Position numbers and translations under genes: made by a program
Assembly: GCF_001028705.1 (NCBI RefSeq)
Contig: NZ_CP011770.1
Span: 1,057,501-1,121,500 of the forward strand
Source of the DNA: Croceicoccus naphthovorans
GTDB taxonomy: Bacteria > Pseudomonadota > Alphaproteobacteria > Sphingomonadales > Sphingomonadaceae
DNA: 64,000 nucleotides
Direction of reading: 5' to 3'
Part shown: positions 51,466 to 60,261 of the stretch, piece by piece
Layout of the letters: each line of letters opens with the position of its first letter
Numbering within the stretch: the stretch's first letter is position 1
Notes under the pieces: generated by a model
The model's database searches: none
What the model was told of the DNA's origin: nothing
Seen by the model: the letters and a program-made list of their open reading frames with translations, nothing else

Positions 51466-52566
51466 ATGCTGAAGCTGGCCATCATCCTGCCCACCCTGAA
51501 CGAGCGCGACAACCTCGCCCCGCTGGTGCGGCGGCTGGCCGATGCGCTTGACGGGCCGCTGGGCGCGGATGGCTGGGAAGCGATCTTCGTCGACGACAAT
51601 TCGCAGGACGGCACGGCGGAAGAGGCGCGCACCTTGTCGTGCACCGATTCCCGCGTTCGCGTGATCCAACGGATCGGTCGGCGCGGTCTGGCCAGCGCGG
51701 CGATAGAGGGCATGATGGCCACCGCCGCGCCACTTCTGGCGGTGATGGATGCCGATCACCAGCACGATCCGGCCCTGCTGCCGCAGATGGTCGCCGCGCT
51801 GGAAAGCGGGGAGGCAGACGTTTGCGTCGCCAGCCGTTTCGCGCCGGGGGCCAGCATGGCGGAGTGGAACCAACCGACTCGCGAAAAGCAATCCGAACTC
51901 GCCAACCGCATCGCCCGCCGCCTGACAGGGGTGACGCTGACCGATCCGATGAGCGGGTATTTCATGCTGCGGGCCGCGACCCTACGGGTTATCGCGCCGA
52001 AGCTTTCGGGCATCGGGTTCAAGATCCTGCTCGACATCCTTGCCACGTCGGACACACGGCTGACCGTTCGCGAATTTCCGCTGGCCTTTGCGGCCCGCGC
52101 TTCGGGAGAATCCAAGCTGGACCAGGCCATTGCCTTCGAATTCCTTGTCGGCCTGTACGACAAGACGCTGGGGCGTTTTATCCCGACGCGGTTCGCGCTG
52201 TTCGGCACGATCGGGGCGATGGGCGTGGTGGTGCATCTGGCCGTGCTGGCCACGCTGTTCCGCTGGATGGGTACCAGTTTCATCGTCGGGCAGATCAGCG
52301 CGGTGATCGCGGCGATGACGTTCAACTTCATCCTGAACAACGAACTGACTTACGCCGACAAGCGGTTGAAGCACTTCGGCGAATTGCTGGTCGGGTGGGG
52401 GAAGTTCTGCCTGACCTGCCTGATCGGGGCCTTCGCCAATGTCGGCGTGGCAGAGGCACTGGTCGATCGCGGCGTGCACTGGGTGGTCGCGGCGATGGCG
52501 GGCATCATCATAGGGTCGGTGTGGAACTATGCATTGTCCAGCCGCTTCGTCTGGGGCCGGTTTTAG
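51466..52566 (+). CDS. Dolichyl/polyprenyl-phosphate-mannose synthase-like GT2 fused to a GtrA domain
   Basis: 366 residues. Residues ~1-230 form a GT2 domain with LNERDNLAPLVRRL, FVDDNSQDGTAEEAR and the metal-site LAVMDADHQHDPALLPQM. Residues ~235-366 are four membrane helices of the GtrA type (FALFGTIGAMGVVVHLAVLA, FNFILNNELTYADKRL). The enzyme class transfers a sugar from a nucleotide donor to polyprenyl phosphate, and GtrA proteins are thought to flip the product. It may use the GDP-mannose made by ManA/ManC. Confidence 0.88.
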   Translation: MLKLAIILPTLNERDNLAPLVRRLADALDGPLGADGWEAIFVDDNSQDGTAEEARTLSCTDSRVRVIQRIGRRGLASAAIEGMMATAAPLLAVMDADHQHDPALLPQMVAALESGEADVCVASRFAPGASMAEWNQPTREKQSELANRIARRLTGVTLTDPMSGYFMLRAATLRVIAPKLSGIGFKILLDILATSDTRLTVREFPLAFAARASGESKLDQAIAFEFLVGLYDKTLGRFIPTRFALFGTIGAMGVVVHLAVLATLFRWMGTSFIVGQISAVIAAMTFNFILNNELTYADKRLKHFGELLVGWGKFCLTCLIGAFANVGVAEALVDRGVHWVVAAMAGIIIGSVWNYALSSRFVWGRF

Positions 52567-52645
52567 GCCCTGCGGCCCTGCGGCAATGCCCTTAGGGCGA
52601 TCTTAACCACTTATACGGTCCAATAGGCCCCGAAAGGGGTATGGG

Positions 52646-53143
52646 ATGATCCATTCGCGGATCAGGGCTCGGACGGAAGAGGCGGAGCGGCGCTGGCAAG
52701 TGCGGCGCGACGTGCAGATCCACACGTCCGCCCGATCCGCCAGCGATGGCCCAGATGAAAGCGATGGCTATGCAGCGCGCATTCGCAACTTGTCCGAAAA
52801 CGGCATGCTGGTCGAAAGCGATGCGCCGCTGGGCCCCCGCGACAGCTTCGAAATCGACATCCCCGAATTCGGCCCATGCCCGGCGGAAGTCGTCTGGACC
52901 AAGGGCGACCTGAAGGGTTGCCGTTTTTTCGCACCACTGCCGAAATCGGTGGTCAGCGCGGCGGTCCTGCGCTCTCCGGTCGAGGAGGCGGACGCGGCGC
53001 TTTACGAACAATTGCGGCAGACCCGCATGATTATCGATGACGAGGAGCGGCGGCACCTGCCGCACGCGCTGTCGGTTCCGGCAATGGCGCTGATCCTTGC
53101 GGCGGAGATTGCGGTGATCGTCTATCTGGTCGCGGTGGGCTAG
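52646..53143 (+). CDS. PilZ domain protein
   Basis: 165 residues. An Arg-rich N-terminus leads into a PilZ-type domain: RRDVQIHTSAR, then NLSENGMLVESDAPLGPRDSFEIDIPEFG and VVWTKGDLKGCRFF. The RxxxR and (D/N)xSxxG-type elements needed for cyclic-di-GMP binding are partly recognisable (RRDVQ and NLSENG). A single C-terminal membrane helix (PAMALILAAEIAVIVYLVAVG) anchors it. It may link cyclic-di-GMP to the flanking glycosyltransferases. Confidence 0.8.
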   Translation: MIHSRIRARTEEAERRWQVRRDVQIHTSARSASDGPDESDGYAARIRNLSENGMLVESDAPLGPRDSFEIDIPEFGPCPAEVVWTKGDLKGCRFFAPLPKSVVSAAVLRSPVEEADAALYEQLRQTRMIIDDEERRHLPHALSVPAMALILAAEIAVIVYLVAVG

Positions 53144-53148
53144 GTCTT

Positions 53149-54429
53149 TCAGCGCCAGTTATCGAACCACGCATAATCTGCGAAACTGGTCTTCTTCGCC
53201 AGCGGCGCGGTCGTCAGGATCGGGTAGAAATAGGCGAACAATAGTCCGTTCGCGACCAGCACGGTAATCCCCCAACCGCGAGAGACTTTCGCAAACATCT
53301 GCCGCCAGATCACCGCGTCGATGGCCAGGGCCAGCGCGATGGCCAGAAACTGCGCGCAGATCAGGTAGTGGTAATAGAACTGCACCGGTTTCGGCGCGAC
53401 GACCCACATCGCCAGCGCCGCGACCCAGCCGCCGACGACCAGCAGGCAGTCCATCCGCCCGCGCGAAAGACCCAGCCACAAACACACGGGCAGGGCGATC
53501 AGCCCACCCCACATCTGCAACGGATTGCCAAGGAACAGCATCCCGCGCCAAACGCCCTGGTACTCCTCGTAAAAATACCAGATCGGCCGCCAGTCGATCA
53601 CCCATTCCCACCACACCGACATATAGGGATGGGTTTTCTTCACGCTCTCTTGCAGCTCGAGCATGTACGCCTGCCAATCGAACGGCCCGGTAAAGCGGGT
53701 GGGCGTAACCTCCAACAAGGCGATGGTCTGGAAACTGGCAAGGTAGATCGCGGCGGGCAGCAGGCCGAGCCACAGGAATGCCTCGTAAATCGTCATCCGG
53801 CCCAGCGGGCGTTCCCCGGTCCACCACCGCGCGCGCAAGTTGCCAAGGAATACGCAAAGCCCTGCAAAGGCGATTACGGGCGCGCCGTTCCACTTCGCCG
53901 CCAGCGACAGCCCGAACAGCACGCCCGCCAATATCACGCGCCACCGTACGAAGCGCCCGGTGCCCGCCGCGATCAGCGCCCAGATGCCCAGCATCAGGAA
54001 GGCGAGCATGTAGATGTCGAGCATGGCCACCCGCGCTTGGACCAGCAACAGAAAGTTCGTCGCCGCGAAGAACCCTGCGGCCAACGCCGCGTAGCGCGAA
54101 CGGCTGGCAATCCACGTCATCCGCATCGTCGCCCAGACGACCAGCGTGGCCGCCGCGACCGATCCCACGCGCCAGCCGAAGGGCACATCGCCAAAAAGCT
54201 TCATCGACAGCGCGATCAGTTGTTTGCCCAGCACCGGGTGTTCCGGGTTCAACAGCGGATCGCCGTTCAGCCATGCCCGCGCGGCAGGAAGGTAGTGCGT
54301 TTCATCGAAGATCGGGATCGCGACATCGCCGATGCGGAGCAACGCCAGCACCGCAAAGGCCATCGCGATCAGCACCATCCAGCCCCACGGGTCGCGGGCC
54401 GGTTCGATTGCGTTGGGTTCGGGCTGCAT
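53149..54429 (-). CDS. PMT-like phospholipid-carrier-dependent glycosyltransferase
   Basis: 426 residues, an integral membrane protein with nine or more helices. The first periplasmic loop begins IFDETHYLPAARAWLNG, matching the catalytic Asp-Glu region of PMT/ArnT-type GT-C enzymes, and NPEHPVLGKQLIALSMKLFGD follows. These enzymes transfer a sugar from a polyprenyl-phosphate carrier to a protein or lipid. A likely carrier synthase is encoded ~0.6 kb away. The acceptor is not known. The start is 81 bases from the divergent metZ start. Confidence 0.85.
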   Translation of the reverse strand: MQPEPNAIEPARDPWGWMVLIAMAFAVLALLRIGDVAIPIFDETHYLPAARAWLNGDPLLNPEHPVLGKQLIALSMKLFGDVPFGWRVGSVAAATLVVWATMRMTWIASRSRYAALAAGFFAATNFLLLVQARVAMLDIYMLAFLMLGIWALIAAGTGRFVRWRVILAGVLFGLSLAAKWNGAPVIAFAGLCVFLGNLRARWWTGERPLGRMTIYEAFLWLGLLPAAIYLASFQTIALLEVTPTRFTGPFDWQAYMLELQESVKKTHPYMSVWWEWVIDWRPIWYFYEEYQGVWRGMLFLGNPLQMWGGLIALPVCLWLGLSRGRMDCLLVVGGWVAALAMWVVAPKPVQFYYHYLICAQFLAIALALAIDAVIWRQMFAKVSRGWGITVLVANGLLFAYFYPILTTAPLAKKTSFADYAWFDNWR

Positions 54430-54463
54430 CGACAGCAGCGCCTATCGCCTGTGGTCCATGCGT

Positions 54464-54477
54464 GCAATCGCGATTGC
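54464..54477. promoter_or_regulatory. 14-bp perfect palindrome in the metZ/PMT divergent promoter
   Basis: GCAATCGCGATTGC is a perfect palindrome centred between the PMT-like start at 54429 and the metZ start at 54510. It is a candidate operator for a dimeric regulator of one or both genes. No SAM-II riboswitch elements were recognised in the 80-nt interval. Confidence 0.45.
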
Positions 54478-54509
54478 GCCCGCGCGCGCCCGGCGCTAAC
54501 CGCGCAGGC

Positions 54510-55718
54510 ATGAAACGTACGACCGGACAAGACCGCTCCATCACCCGCAACTGGCGCCCCGCGACGCAGGCCATTCGTGCCGGCACGTGGCGTAGCGAGA
54601 TGGGCGAGACGAGCGAGGCGATTTTCGCCACCAGCGGCTATACCTATGAAGATGCCGCCACCCCCGCCGCACGCTTTGCGGGCGAGCAGGACGGCATGAC
54701 CTACTCGCGCCTGCAGAACCCCACCGTCCAGATGCTGGAAGAACGCATCGCGGTGATGGAGGGGGCGCAAGGCTGCCGCACGCAGGCAAGCGGCATGGCG
54801 GCGATGACCGCGGCGCTGCTGTGCCAACTTTCTGCAGGCGACCACATCGTCGCCGCGCGCGCTGCCTTCGGATCGTGCCGCTGGCTGGTGGACAGCCTGC
54901 TGCCGCGCTTTGGCATAGAGGGCACGGTCATCGATTCGACCGACAATGCCGCGTGGGAGGCCGCGATCCGGCCCAATACGAAGGTGTTTTTCTTCGAAAC
55001 CCCTGCGAACCCCACGCTGGATATCGTCGATCTGGAATATGTCTGCGGGCTGGCCAAGGCGCATGGTATCACCACGGTCGTCGACAACGCGTTCTGCACC
55101 CCGATCATGCAGCGCCCGATGGATTTCGGCGCCGATGTCGTGGCCTATTCCGCGACGAAGCTAATGGACGGGCAGGGCCGCGTGCTGGCCGGGGCCGTCT
55201 GCGGCAGCGAGGAGTTCATCAACGACAAGCTGCTGCCGTTTCAACGCAACACCGGCCCGAACCTGTCGCCGTTCAACGCGTGGGTCGTGTTGAAGGGCAT
55301 GGAAACGCTGGCCCTGCGTGCGCGGCAGCAGTGCGACAATGCGCTGAAGGTCGGCAAATTCCTAGAAGGCCGCGTGCCCGTGATCCTGCACCCCGGCCTG
55401 GAATGCCATCCGAGGCACGATCTTGCGATGAAGCAGATGGCAATGCCCGGCTGCATCTTCTCCATCGTGCTCGACGGCGGACGGACGCAGGCGCACGCCT
55501 TCCTCGATGCGCTGGAACTGATCGACCTGTCGAACAACATCGGCGACTCGCGGTCTCTGATGTGTCATCCTGCCAGCACGACTCACCACTCGGTGGGACC
55601 TGAGGCGCGAGAGGAAATGGGCGTTGGCGAAGGCATGTTGCGGCTCAACGTCGGCCTTGAGGATGCGGACGACCTTATCGAGGATCTTGAGCGCGGGCTC
55701 GCCGCCGCCGGTCTTTGA
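54510..55718 (+). CDS. metZ: O-succinylhomoserine sulfhydrylase (MetZ type)
   Basis: 402 residues from ATG 54510. This is a Cys/Met-metabolism PLP enzyme: YSRLQNPTVQMLEERIAVMEGAQGCRTQASGMAA, VFFFETPANPTLDIVDLE, VDNAFCTPIMQRPMDFGADVV and the PLP-lysine motif YSATKLMDGQGRVLAGAVCG. The end has the conserved HHSVGPEAREEMGVGEGMLRLNVGLED. It replaces the succinyl group with sulfide to give homocysteine. The true start is placed where the conserved N-terminus begins; upstream in-frame sequence is antisense to the PMT-like gene. Confidence 0.92.
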   Translation: MKRTTGQDRSITRNWRPATQAIRAGTWRSEMGETSEAIFATSGYTYEDAATPAARFAGEQDGMTYSRLQNPTVQMLEERIAVMEGAQGCRTQASGMAAMTAALLCQLSAGDHIVAARAAFGSCRWLVDSLLPRFGIEGTVIDSTDNAAWEAAIRPNTKVFFFETPANPTLDIVDLEYVCGLAKAHGITTVVDNAFCTPIMQRPMDFGADVVAYSATKLMDGQGRVLAGAVCGSEEFINDKLLPFQRNTGPNLSPFNAWVVLKGMETLALRARQQCDNALKVGKFLEGRVPVILHPGLECHPRHDLAMKQMAMPGCIFSIVLDGGRTQAHAFLDALELIDLSNNIGDSRSLMCHPASTTHHSVGPEAREEMGVGEGMLRLNVGLEDADDLIEDLERGLAAAGL

Positions 55719-55754
55719 CGGGAACCTTTTTGCTATCGGGCCTTTGAGCCAGCG

Positions 55755-57209
55755 ATGAAGAAGACTCCGCTTTCCCCCGGTGCCCCCGTGCAGCCGGGGC
55801 CTGCGGTGTCGCCCGTCGATATGAAGTCCGTAGCTGCATCGCCCCAAGATTCTACGTCGCCTATGTCGAAAATCTCCTCCGAAGCGCTGCTGGCCGCTGT
55901 CGTCGAGAATTCAGACGACGCCATCGTGTCCAAAACGCTGGATGGCGTGGTGATGAGCTGGAACCGCGGCGCGGAACGGTTGTTCGGCTGGACTGCGGAC
56001 GAGATGATCGGCCAGTCGATCCGCAAGCTGATTCCCGACGACCGTCAGGCAGAGGAAGACGCGATCATCCGCCAGATCGTTGCGGGGCGGCAGGTTTCGT
56101 CGATGCATTCCGTACGCGTTCGCAAGACCGGCGCGCCGGTGCGGGTTTCGGTCACGATCTCGCCCATCCGGGGTGCCGACGGCACGATCATCGGGGCCAG
56201 CAAGATCGCCCGCGACGTCGGCGCGCTGGAACACGCGCGGCAGCAGCTGGCTGAAAGCGAGCGGCGGTTCAAGACGCTGGCCGACAACATCTCGCAGCTG
56301 GCCTGGATCGCCGACAAGGAGGGCTGGATATTCTGGTACAACCAGCGCTGGTTCGAGTACACGGGCACCACGTTAAAGGACATGGAGGGCTGGGGCTGGA
56401 AGGCCGTGCACCACCCCGATCATGTCGACCGCGTGGTGGAACGTGTCCAGCGTAGCTGGGACACCGGAGAGCTATGGGAAGACACGTTCCCCCTGCGCGG
56501 CAAAGACGGTACCTATCGCTGGTTTCTGTCGCGCGCACGCCCGATCCATGACGAGAATGGTGAGATTTTCTGCTGGTTCGGCACCAATACCGATGTGACG
56601 GAGCAGCGGGTGCAGGCGGAATCGATCCAGACCCTGTTGCAAGAGGTCAACCACCGGTCGAAGAACATGCTGACGCTGATCCAATCGCTGGCGCGGCGGT
56701 CGGCGCCGGGGAATGACGAGTTTCTGAAGCGGTTCGTACGACGGTTGGAGGCGCTGGCCGCGAATCAGGACCTCTTGGTTCGCCGCGCGTGGACGGTCGT
56801 AGACCTTCGCGAACTGGTCGAGGCGCAGTTGTCCTTTGCCATCGGGATTGCCGGGTCGAACCTGGAATTCGACGGGCCGGACGTCGAAATCGGATCGCGC
56901 GCCGCCGAAACGCTGGGCATGGCGTTGCACGAACTGGCGACCAATGCGCTGAAGTATGGCGCATTGTCGGCAGAGGGCGGCACGGTGCGGATCGAATGGT
57001 CGGTCGCCGAAGATCGCTTTGCCATCGACTGGCACGAAACCGGCGGGCCTGCGGTAGAGGAACCGACGCGCGTGGGGTTCGGCACATCGGTCATCCGCGA
57101 CATTCCGCGAACCGCGCTGGACGCCGATACCACGCTGGATTTCGCGCCCGACGGCTTGCGCTGGCATTTCGCCGCGCCGATGAAGGCGGTGGCGGGCAAG
57201 TCCGTCTGA
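55755..57209 (+). CDS. PAS-domain HWE family sensor histidine kinase
   Basis: 484 residues. Two PAS domains lie at about 40-165 (VVENSDDAIVSKTLDGVVMSWNRGAERLFGW) and about 170-295 (ISQLAWIADKEGWIFWYNQRWFEYTG). The HWE kinase core has the phosphoacceptor LLQEVNHRSKNMLTLIQSLAR (His about 301), the N-box LGMALHELATNALKYGALS and VRIEWSVAED. It is cytosolic with no membrane segment. HWE kinases often feed the alphaproteobacterial general stress response through PhyR, but no partner is nearby. Confidence 0.92.
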   Translation: MKKTPLSPGAPVQPGPAVSPVDMKSVAASPQDSTSPMSKISSEALLAAVVENSDDAIVSKTLDGVVMSWNRGAERLFGWTADEMIGQSIRKLIPDDRQAEEDAIIRQIVAGRQVSSMHSVRVRKTGAPVRVSVTISPIRGADGTIIGASKIARDVGALEHARQQLAESERRFKTLADNISQLAWIADKEGWIFWYNQRWFEYTGTTLKDMEGWGWKAVHHPDHVDRVVERVQRSWDTGELWEDTFPLRGKDGTYRWFLSRARPIHDENGEIFCWFGTNTDVTEQRVQAESIQTLLQEVNHRSKNMLTLIQSLARRSAPGNDEFLKRFVRRLEALAANQDLLVRRAWTVVDLRELVEAQLSFAIGIAGSNLEFDGPDVEIGSRAAETLGMALHELATNALKYGALSAEGGTVRIEWSVAEDRFAIDWHETGGPAVEEPTRVGFGTSVIRDIPRTALDADTTLDFAPDGLRWHFAAPMKAVAGKSV

Positions 57210-57283
57210 GCCTTAGGTTTCCACCGGCGCTTACCATCTCCATTTGCCATAGCGCCGCGAACGGGTTTACCCTGCACCCTACC

Positions 57284-57685
57284 ATGATGGACCAGCTTTT
57301 CGACCATGCCGCAAGTGCCGACGGGATCACAGTCCGCGTTTCGGTCAGCTATCTGCCCGAACAATCGCAAGTGCCCGCAGGTCGCTGGTTCTGGGCCTAT
57401 CACATCCGGATCGAGAACAAGGGCGACGAAGCGGCCACGCTGGTCAGCCGCCACTGGCGCATCACCGATGCCGACGGGCGCGTTTCCATCATCGATGGAG
57501 AGGGTGTGGTGGGCGAACAGCCGCGTCTCGCCCCCGGCCAAAGCCACGACTATGTCTCGGGCTGTCCGTTGACGACGCCGCACGGTTCGATGGAGGGGTT
57601 CTACAGCTTCGTCCGCGACGATGGCACGAAGTTCGAGGCGCCGATCCCGTTCTTTCCGCTGGCGGCCCCGGCCACCGCGCGCTGA
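57284..57685 (+). CDS. apaG: ApaG family protein
   Basis: 133 residues from ATG 57284 (ATG 57287 also possible). The beta-sandwich fold is marked by ITVRVSVSYLPEQSQVPAGRWFWAYHIRIENKGDEAATLVSRHWRITDA and by the phosphate-binding-like GEGVVGEQPRLAPGQSHDY, SGCPLTTPHGSMEGFY. The molecular role of ApaG is unresolved. It lies 74 nt after the kinase gene on the same strand. Confidence 0.93.
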   Translation: MMDQLFDHAASADGITVRVSVSYLPEQSQVPAGRWFWAYHIRIENKGDEAATLVSRHWRITDADGRVSIIDGEGVVGEQPRLAPGQSHDYVSGCPLTTPHGSMEGFYSFVRDDGTKFEAPIPFFPLAAPATAR

Positions 57686-57713
57686 ACGCGCGAGCGGCCG
57701 AGGCCTTCCTCCC

Positions 57714-58442
57714 CTAGCGGATCTTGCCGATACCCGGCACGATCTTGCCCACGCGGCGCTGATAATCGCGATAGGCATCGCCCAGCGCGTTGATCAGGTC
57801 GCGTTCCTCGTACCGGATGGCGATCAGGATATAGGCAGTCATCCCCGCGGCAAAGAGCAGGTGGCCAAACGTCATCACCGGGATCGCCCAGAATGCGAAC
57901 AGGAACCCGACATAAAGCGGGTGGCGCACGACCCGATAGAACATCGGTTCGCGAAAGCGCGGCGGGCCGTCCTCCGTCCCGCGATAGCCGAACCACGCCT
58001 GCCGCAGGCCGAAAAGTTCGAAATGATCGAGCATCCACGTCGACAGGAACACCACGGCCCAGCCCAGCGCGAATAGCGCCCACAGAACCGCCGCGCCGGT
58101 GCCCGACACCGACCACACCACCCACGGAATCGGCTGCCAAAGCGTGAACAGCACCCACAGCACGGCCACGGTAGAGAGCACGTAGAAGCTGCGTTCGAGC
58201 GAGGGGTGGACGACTTTGGTGATCCTCGCCTTGAAACCCGGGCGCGCCATCACTGAATGCTGCACCCCGAACAGCGCGATCAGCGCGATGTCGATCACCG
58301 CTGCTCCGGCCATCCCGACTGACGGGCCAAAGTCGATCGAACGCGGAATTACCAGATTGCCGACAAAGCCGACCAGCCAGAGAAACGTCGCGAAAAACAG
58401 CAGGTAGCATAGCCCTGCAAAGGCAAGACGAACGGCGGGCAT
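57714..58442 (-). CDS. MddA-like methanethiol S-methyltransferase / isoprenylcysteine methyltransferase-fold protein
   Basis: 242 residues from ATG 58442 with a GGGGGAAG ribosome-binding site. There are six predicted membrane helices. Family blocks are FGVQHSVMARPGFK, FGYRG, and the SAM-binding end FREPMFYRVVRHPLYVGFLFAFWAIPVMT, with EERDLINALGDAYRDYQRRV. MddA methylates methanethiol to dimethyl sulfide, while close relatives methylate other thiols or amines. The nearby metZ involves related sulfur chemistry, which makes the MddA role plausible but not shown. Confidence 0.75.
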   Translation of the reverse strand: MPAVRLAFAGLCYLLFFATFLWLVGFVGNLVIPRSIDFGPSVGMAGAAVIDIALIALFGVQHSVMARPGFKARITKVVHPSLERSFYVLSTVAVLWVLFTLWQPIPWVVWSVSGTGAAVLWALFALGWAVVFLSTWMLDHFELFGLRQAWFGYRGTEDGPPRFREPMFYRVVRHPLYVGFLFAFWAIPVMTFGHLLFAAGMTAYILIAIRYEERDLINALGDAYRDYQRRVGKIVPGIGKIR

Positions 58443-58534
58443 TGCACTTCCCCCACAGCGACCCGTGGCGCGACCCTGGCGGGACAGGATACCCCGATTG
58501 TCGGGGAAAGGCGAATCCATGGTGGGGGAGGAGG

Positions 58535-59629
58535 CTACTCGCCTTCTGGCGCAGGCTCCTCGCGCGGCGACAGCATCGGCCATGCGGCAAGAAACAGTCC
58601 GGCAATCACCGGTCCGGCGACCACGCCGCTGATCCCGAAAGCGGCAATACCGCCCAGCGTCGAGATCAGGATGATCCAGTCCGGTATCCCCGTGTCGCGC
58701 CCCACCAGTATGGGCCGCAGCACGTTGTCCGCCATGCCGATCACCGCCACGCCCGAGACGATCACGAACACGCCCTGCCAGATCGCTCCGGTGGCGAGCA
58801 GGTAGACCGCTGCGGGCAGCCAGACGATGGCGGGGCCGACCGCTGGCAAAAGCGAGAGAATCGCCATCAACAAGCCGAACAGCAGCACGGCGGGCAGTCC
58901 GGCGATCCAGAAGGTGATCGCCCCCAGCGCCCCTTGTACAAGTCCCACGACGACCGAACCCTTGATGGTCGCCCGCACGATCGACAGGAATCGGTCGGAC
59001 AGCGGCCTTGCCACGTCCTGCGGCATCGGCAGCGCGCGGCGCAATGCGGGGCCCAGCGTCTGCCCGTCGCGCAGCAGGAAGTACGTGACGTACAGTCCCA
59101 CGCCGAACGAAAGGACAAATCCCAGCGCGCCGCCGCCGATGGCCATCGCCCGGCCCGCGATCATCCCGGCGCTTTCCCGCGCCAGTTCGGCCAGCCGGTC
59201 GCGCACGGTGTCGAAATCGCCATAGCCGGACCCTTCGATCATCACCTGCACCCGGGCGGGCAGCGCCTCGCGGATGCGGATGAAGAATTCGCCCGCGTCG
59301 ATCTGTTGCTCGCTCAATGCCAGATAGACCTCTGTCGCCTGATCGACGATCATCGTGCCGATCACGATCATCGGGATGACGACGGCAACGGTAATCACGC
59401 CCAGCGTGGCCAGCGCCGCTCGGTTGGCCTTGCCGCCCATGCTGGCAAGGATGCGTTGATAGAGCGGCTGAAACATGATCGCGGCCAGCACCGACCAGAA
59501 CAGTGCCGCAAGGAACGGCCATGCCACCAGCAGGGCCAAGGCGGTCAGCACGGCAAGGAACAGCAGGAAGCCACCCTTTTCGATCCGGGTGCGGTCTATG
59601 CCCATCGGGCCGGTGTCGTCATCGGTCAT
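58535..59629 (-). CDS. AI-2E family transporter
   Basis: 364 residues from ATG 59629 with about eight membrane helices. The pattern of a hydrophobic N-terminal pair, a central soluble loop (LPARVQVMIEGSGYGDFDTVRDRLAELARE) and later GLVQGALGAITFWIAGLPAVLLFGLLMAILSLLPAVGPAIVWLPAAVYLLATG is diagnostic. Members export various substrates, and autoinducer-2 export is only one proposed role. An upstream in-frame extension was rejected because it has no start with a ribosome-binding site. Confidence 0.9.
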   Translation of the reverse strand: MTDDDTGPMGIDRTRIEKGGFLLFLAVLTALALLVAWPFLAALFWSVLAAIMFQPLYQRILASMGGKANRAALATLGVITVAVVIPMIVIGTMIVDQATEVYLALSEQQIDAGEFFIRIREALPARVQVMIEGSGYGDFDTVRDRLAELARESAGMIAGRAMAIGGGALGFVLSFGVGLYVTYFLLRDGQTLGPALRRALPMPQDVARPLSDRFLSIVRATIKGSVVVGLVQGALGAITFWIAGLPAVLLFGLLMAILSLLPAVGPAIVWLPAAVYLLATGAIWQGVFVIVSGVAVIGMADNVLRPILVGRDTGIPDWIILISTLGGIAAFGISGVVAGPVIAGLFLAAWPMLSPREEPAPEGE

Positions 59630-59696
59630 GCGGGCGATCCTATGGGGTGTGGGGCACCTTGTCTGCCTTATTAGGGAAATCCTTCCCCACAAACGA

Positions 59697-59731
59697 AAAC
59701 GGCCCCTGCCGACGTGCGGCAGGGGCCGTTT
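59697..59731 (-). terminator. Intrinsic terminator of the repeat lipoprotein gene
   Basis: AACGGCCCCTGCC (59698-59710) pairs with GGCAGGGGCCGTT (59718-59730). On the minus strand the stem is followed by TTTCGTTTGT. It ends the gene at 59768-59989. Confidence 0.85.
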
Positions 59732-59767
59732 CTGTCACCGTCCCGCGAACGGGAGCGGTAAATCCGA

Positions 59768-59989
59768 TTACTCGGCGACGGGAGCTTCTTCAGCAACCGG
59801 AGCTTCGGTGGTTTCTTCAGCAACCGCAGCGTCGGTGGCTTCTTCAACCGGAGCTTCAACGACTTCCTCAACCGGAGCTTCCATTTCGACAGCCGCTTCG
59901 GTTTCTTCGACGGCGGGCTCTTCAGCCTGCGAGCAGCCGGTCACGGCGAAAGCGGTGGTGGCGAGAGCGGCCAGGACGATTTTCTTCAT
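59768..59989 (-). CDS. Small lipoprotein with Ala/Glu/Val repeats
   Basis: 73 residues from ATG 59989, with AAGGA upstream. The signal ends AVTGCSQAEE, with lipidation at Cys19. The whole mature part is acidic repeats of the APVEE type. The repeat DNA (roughly 59779-59885) has variants of GTTTCTTCAGCAACCGGAGC. Such acidic tails suggest an envelope spacer or cation-binding role, but no function is known. It has its own terminator and a long upstream region. Confidence 0.75.
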   Translation of the reverse strand: MKKIVLAALATTAFAVTGCSQAEEPAVEETEAAVEMEAPVEEVVEAPVEEATDAAVAEETTEAPVAEEAPVAE

Positions 59990-60097
59990 GGTGCAAGTAT
60001 CCTTGTTGCATTCACTCACGATGAGCGGTGCATGCGCATAATACGCGATGGTGCGGTGCGGTGTCCATATTTTTGCCACATTTACGATGAAGATTTA

Positions 60098-60115
60098 TAT
60101 TGTGTAAAAACAATA
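60098..60115. promoter_or_regulatory. TATTGT-N6-ACAATA inverted repeat
   Basis: TATTGT (60098-60103) and ACAATA (60110-60115) flank GTAAAA in an AT-rich region, between the divergent lipoprotein gene (start 59989) and the LysR gene (start 60262). The size and spacing suit a dimeric regulator; LysR autoregulation is one option. Confidence 0.4.
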
Positions 60116-60261
60116 GGATACATTCCTTTGTCTATTCAGACCCTAAAATTGCGACGACCTTGCGATGCAAAATATGGCGCTGATGGGGCGGTGAATCGCG
60201 AATGATCGGCTTGCCCGGCGTTGCCGAAAGCGACCTTGCGGCCTAAATCCGCAATCCGACC

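Noticed and set aside
53778..54509. In-frame extension of metZ by 244 codons
   Set aside because: The sequence is antisense to the PMT-like gene, low complexity and Arg/Ser/Pro-rich. MetZ homology starts at 54510.
54430..54509. SAM-II riboswitch upstream of metZ
   Set aside because: The interval lacks the conserved riboswitch core; only a short palindrome is present.
58443..59522. Long in-frame extension of the MddA-like gene
   Set aside because: It overlaps the AI-2E transporter gene in another frame and has no membrane or known pattern. A good ribosome-binding site precedes ATG 58442.
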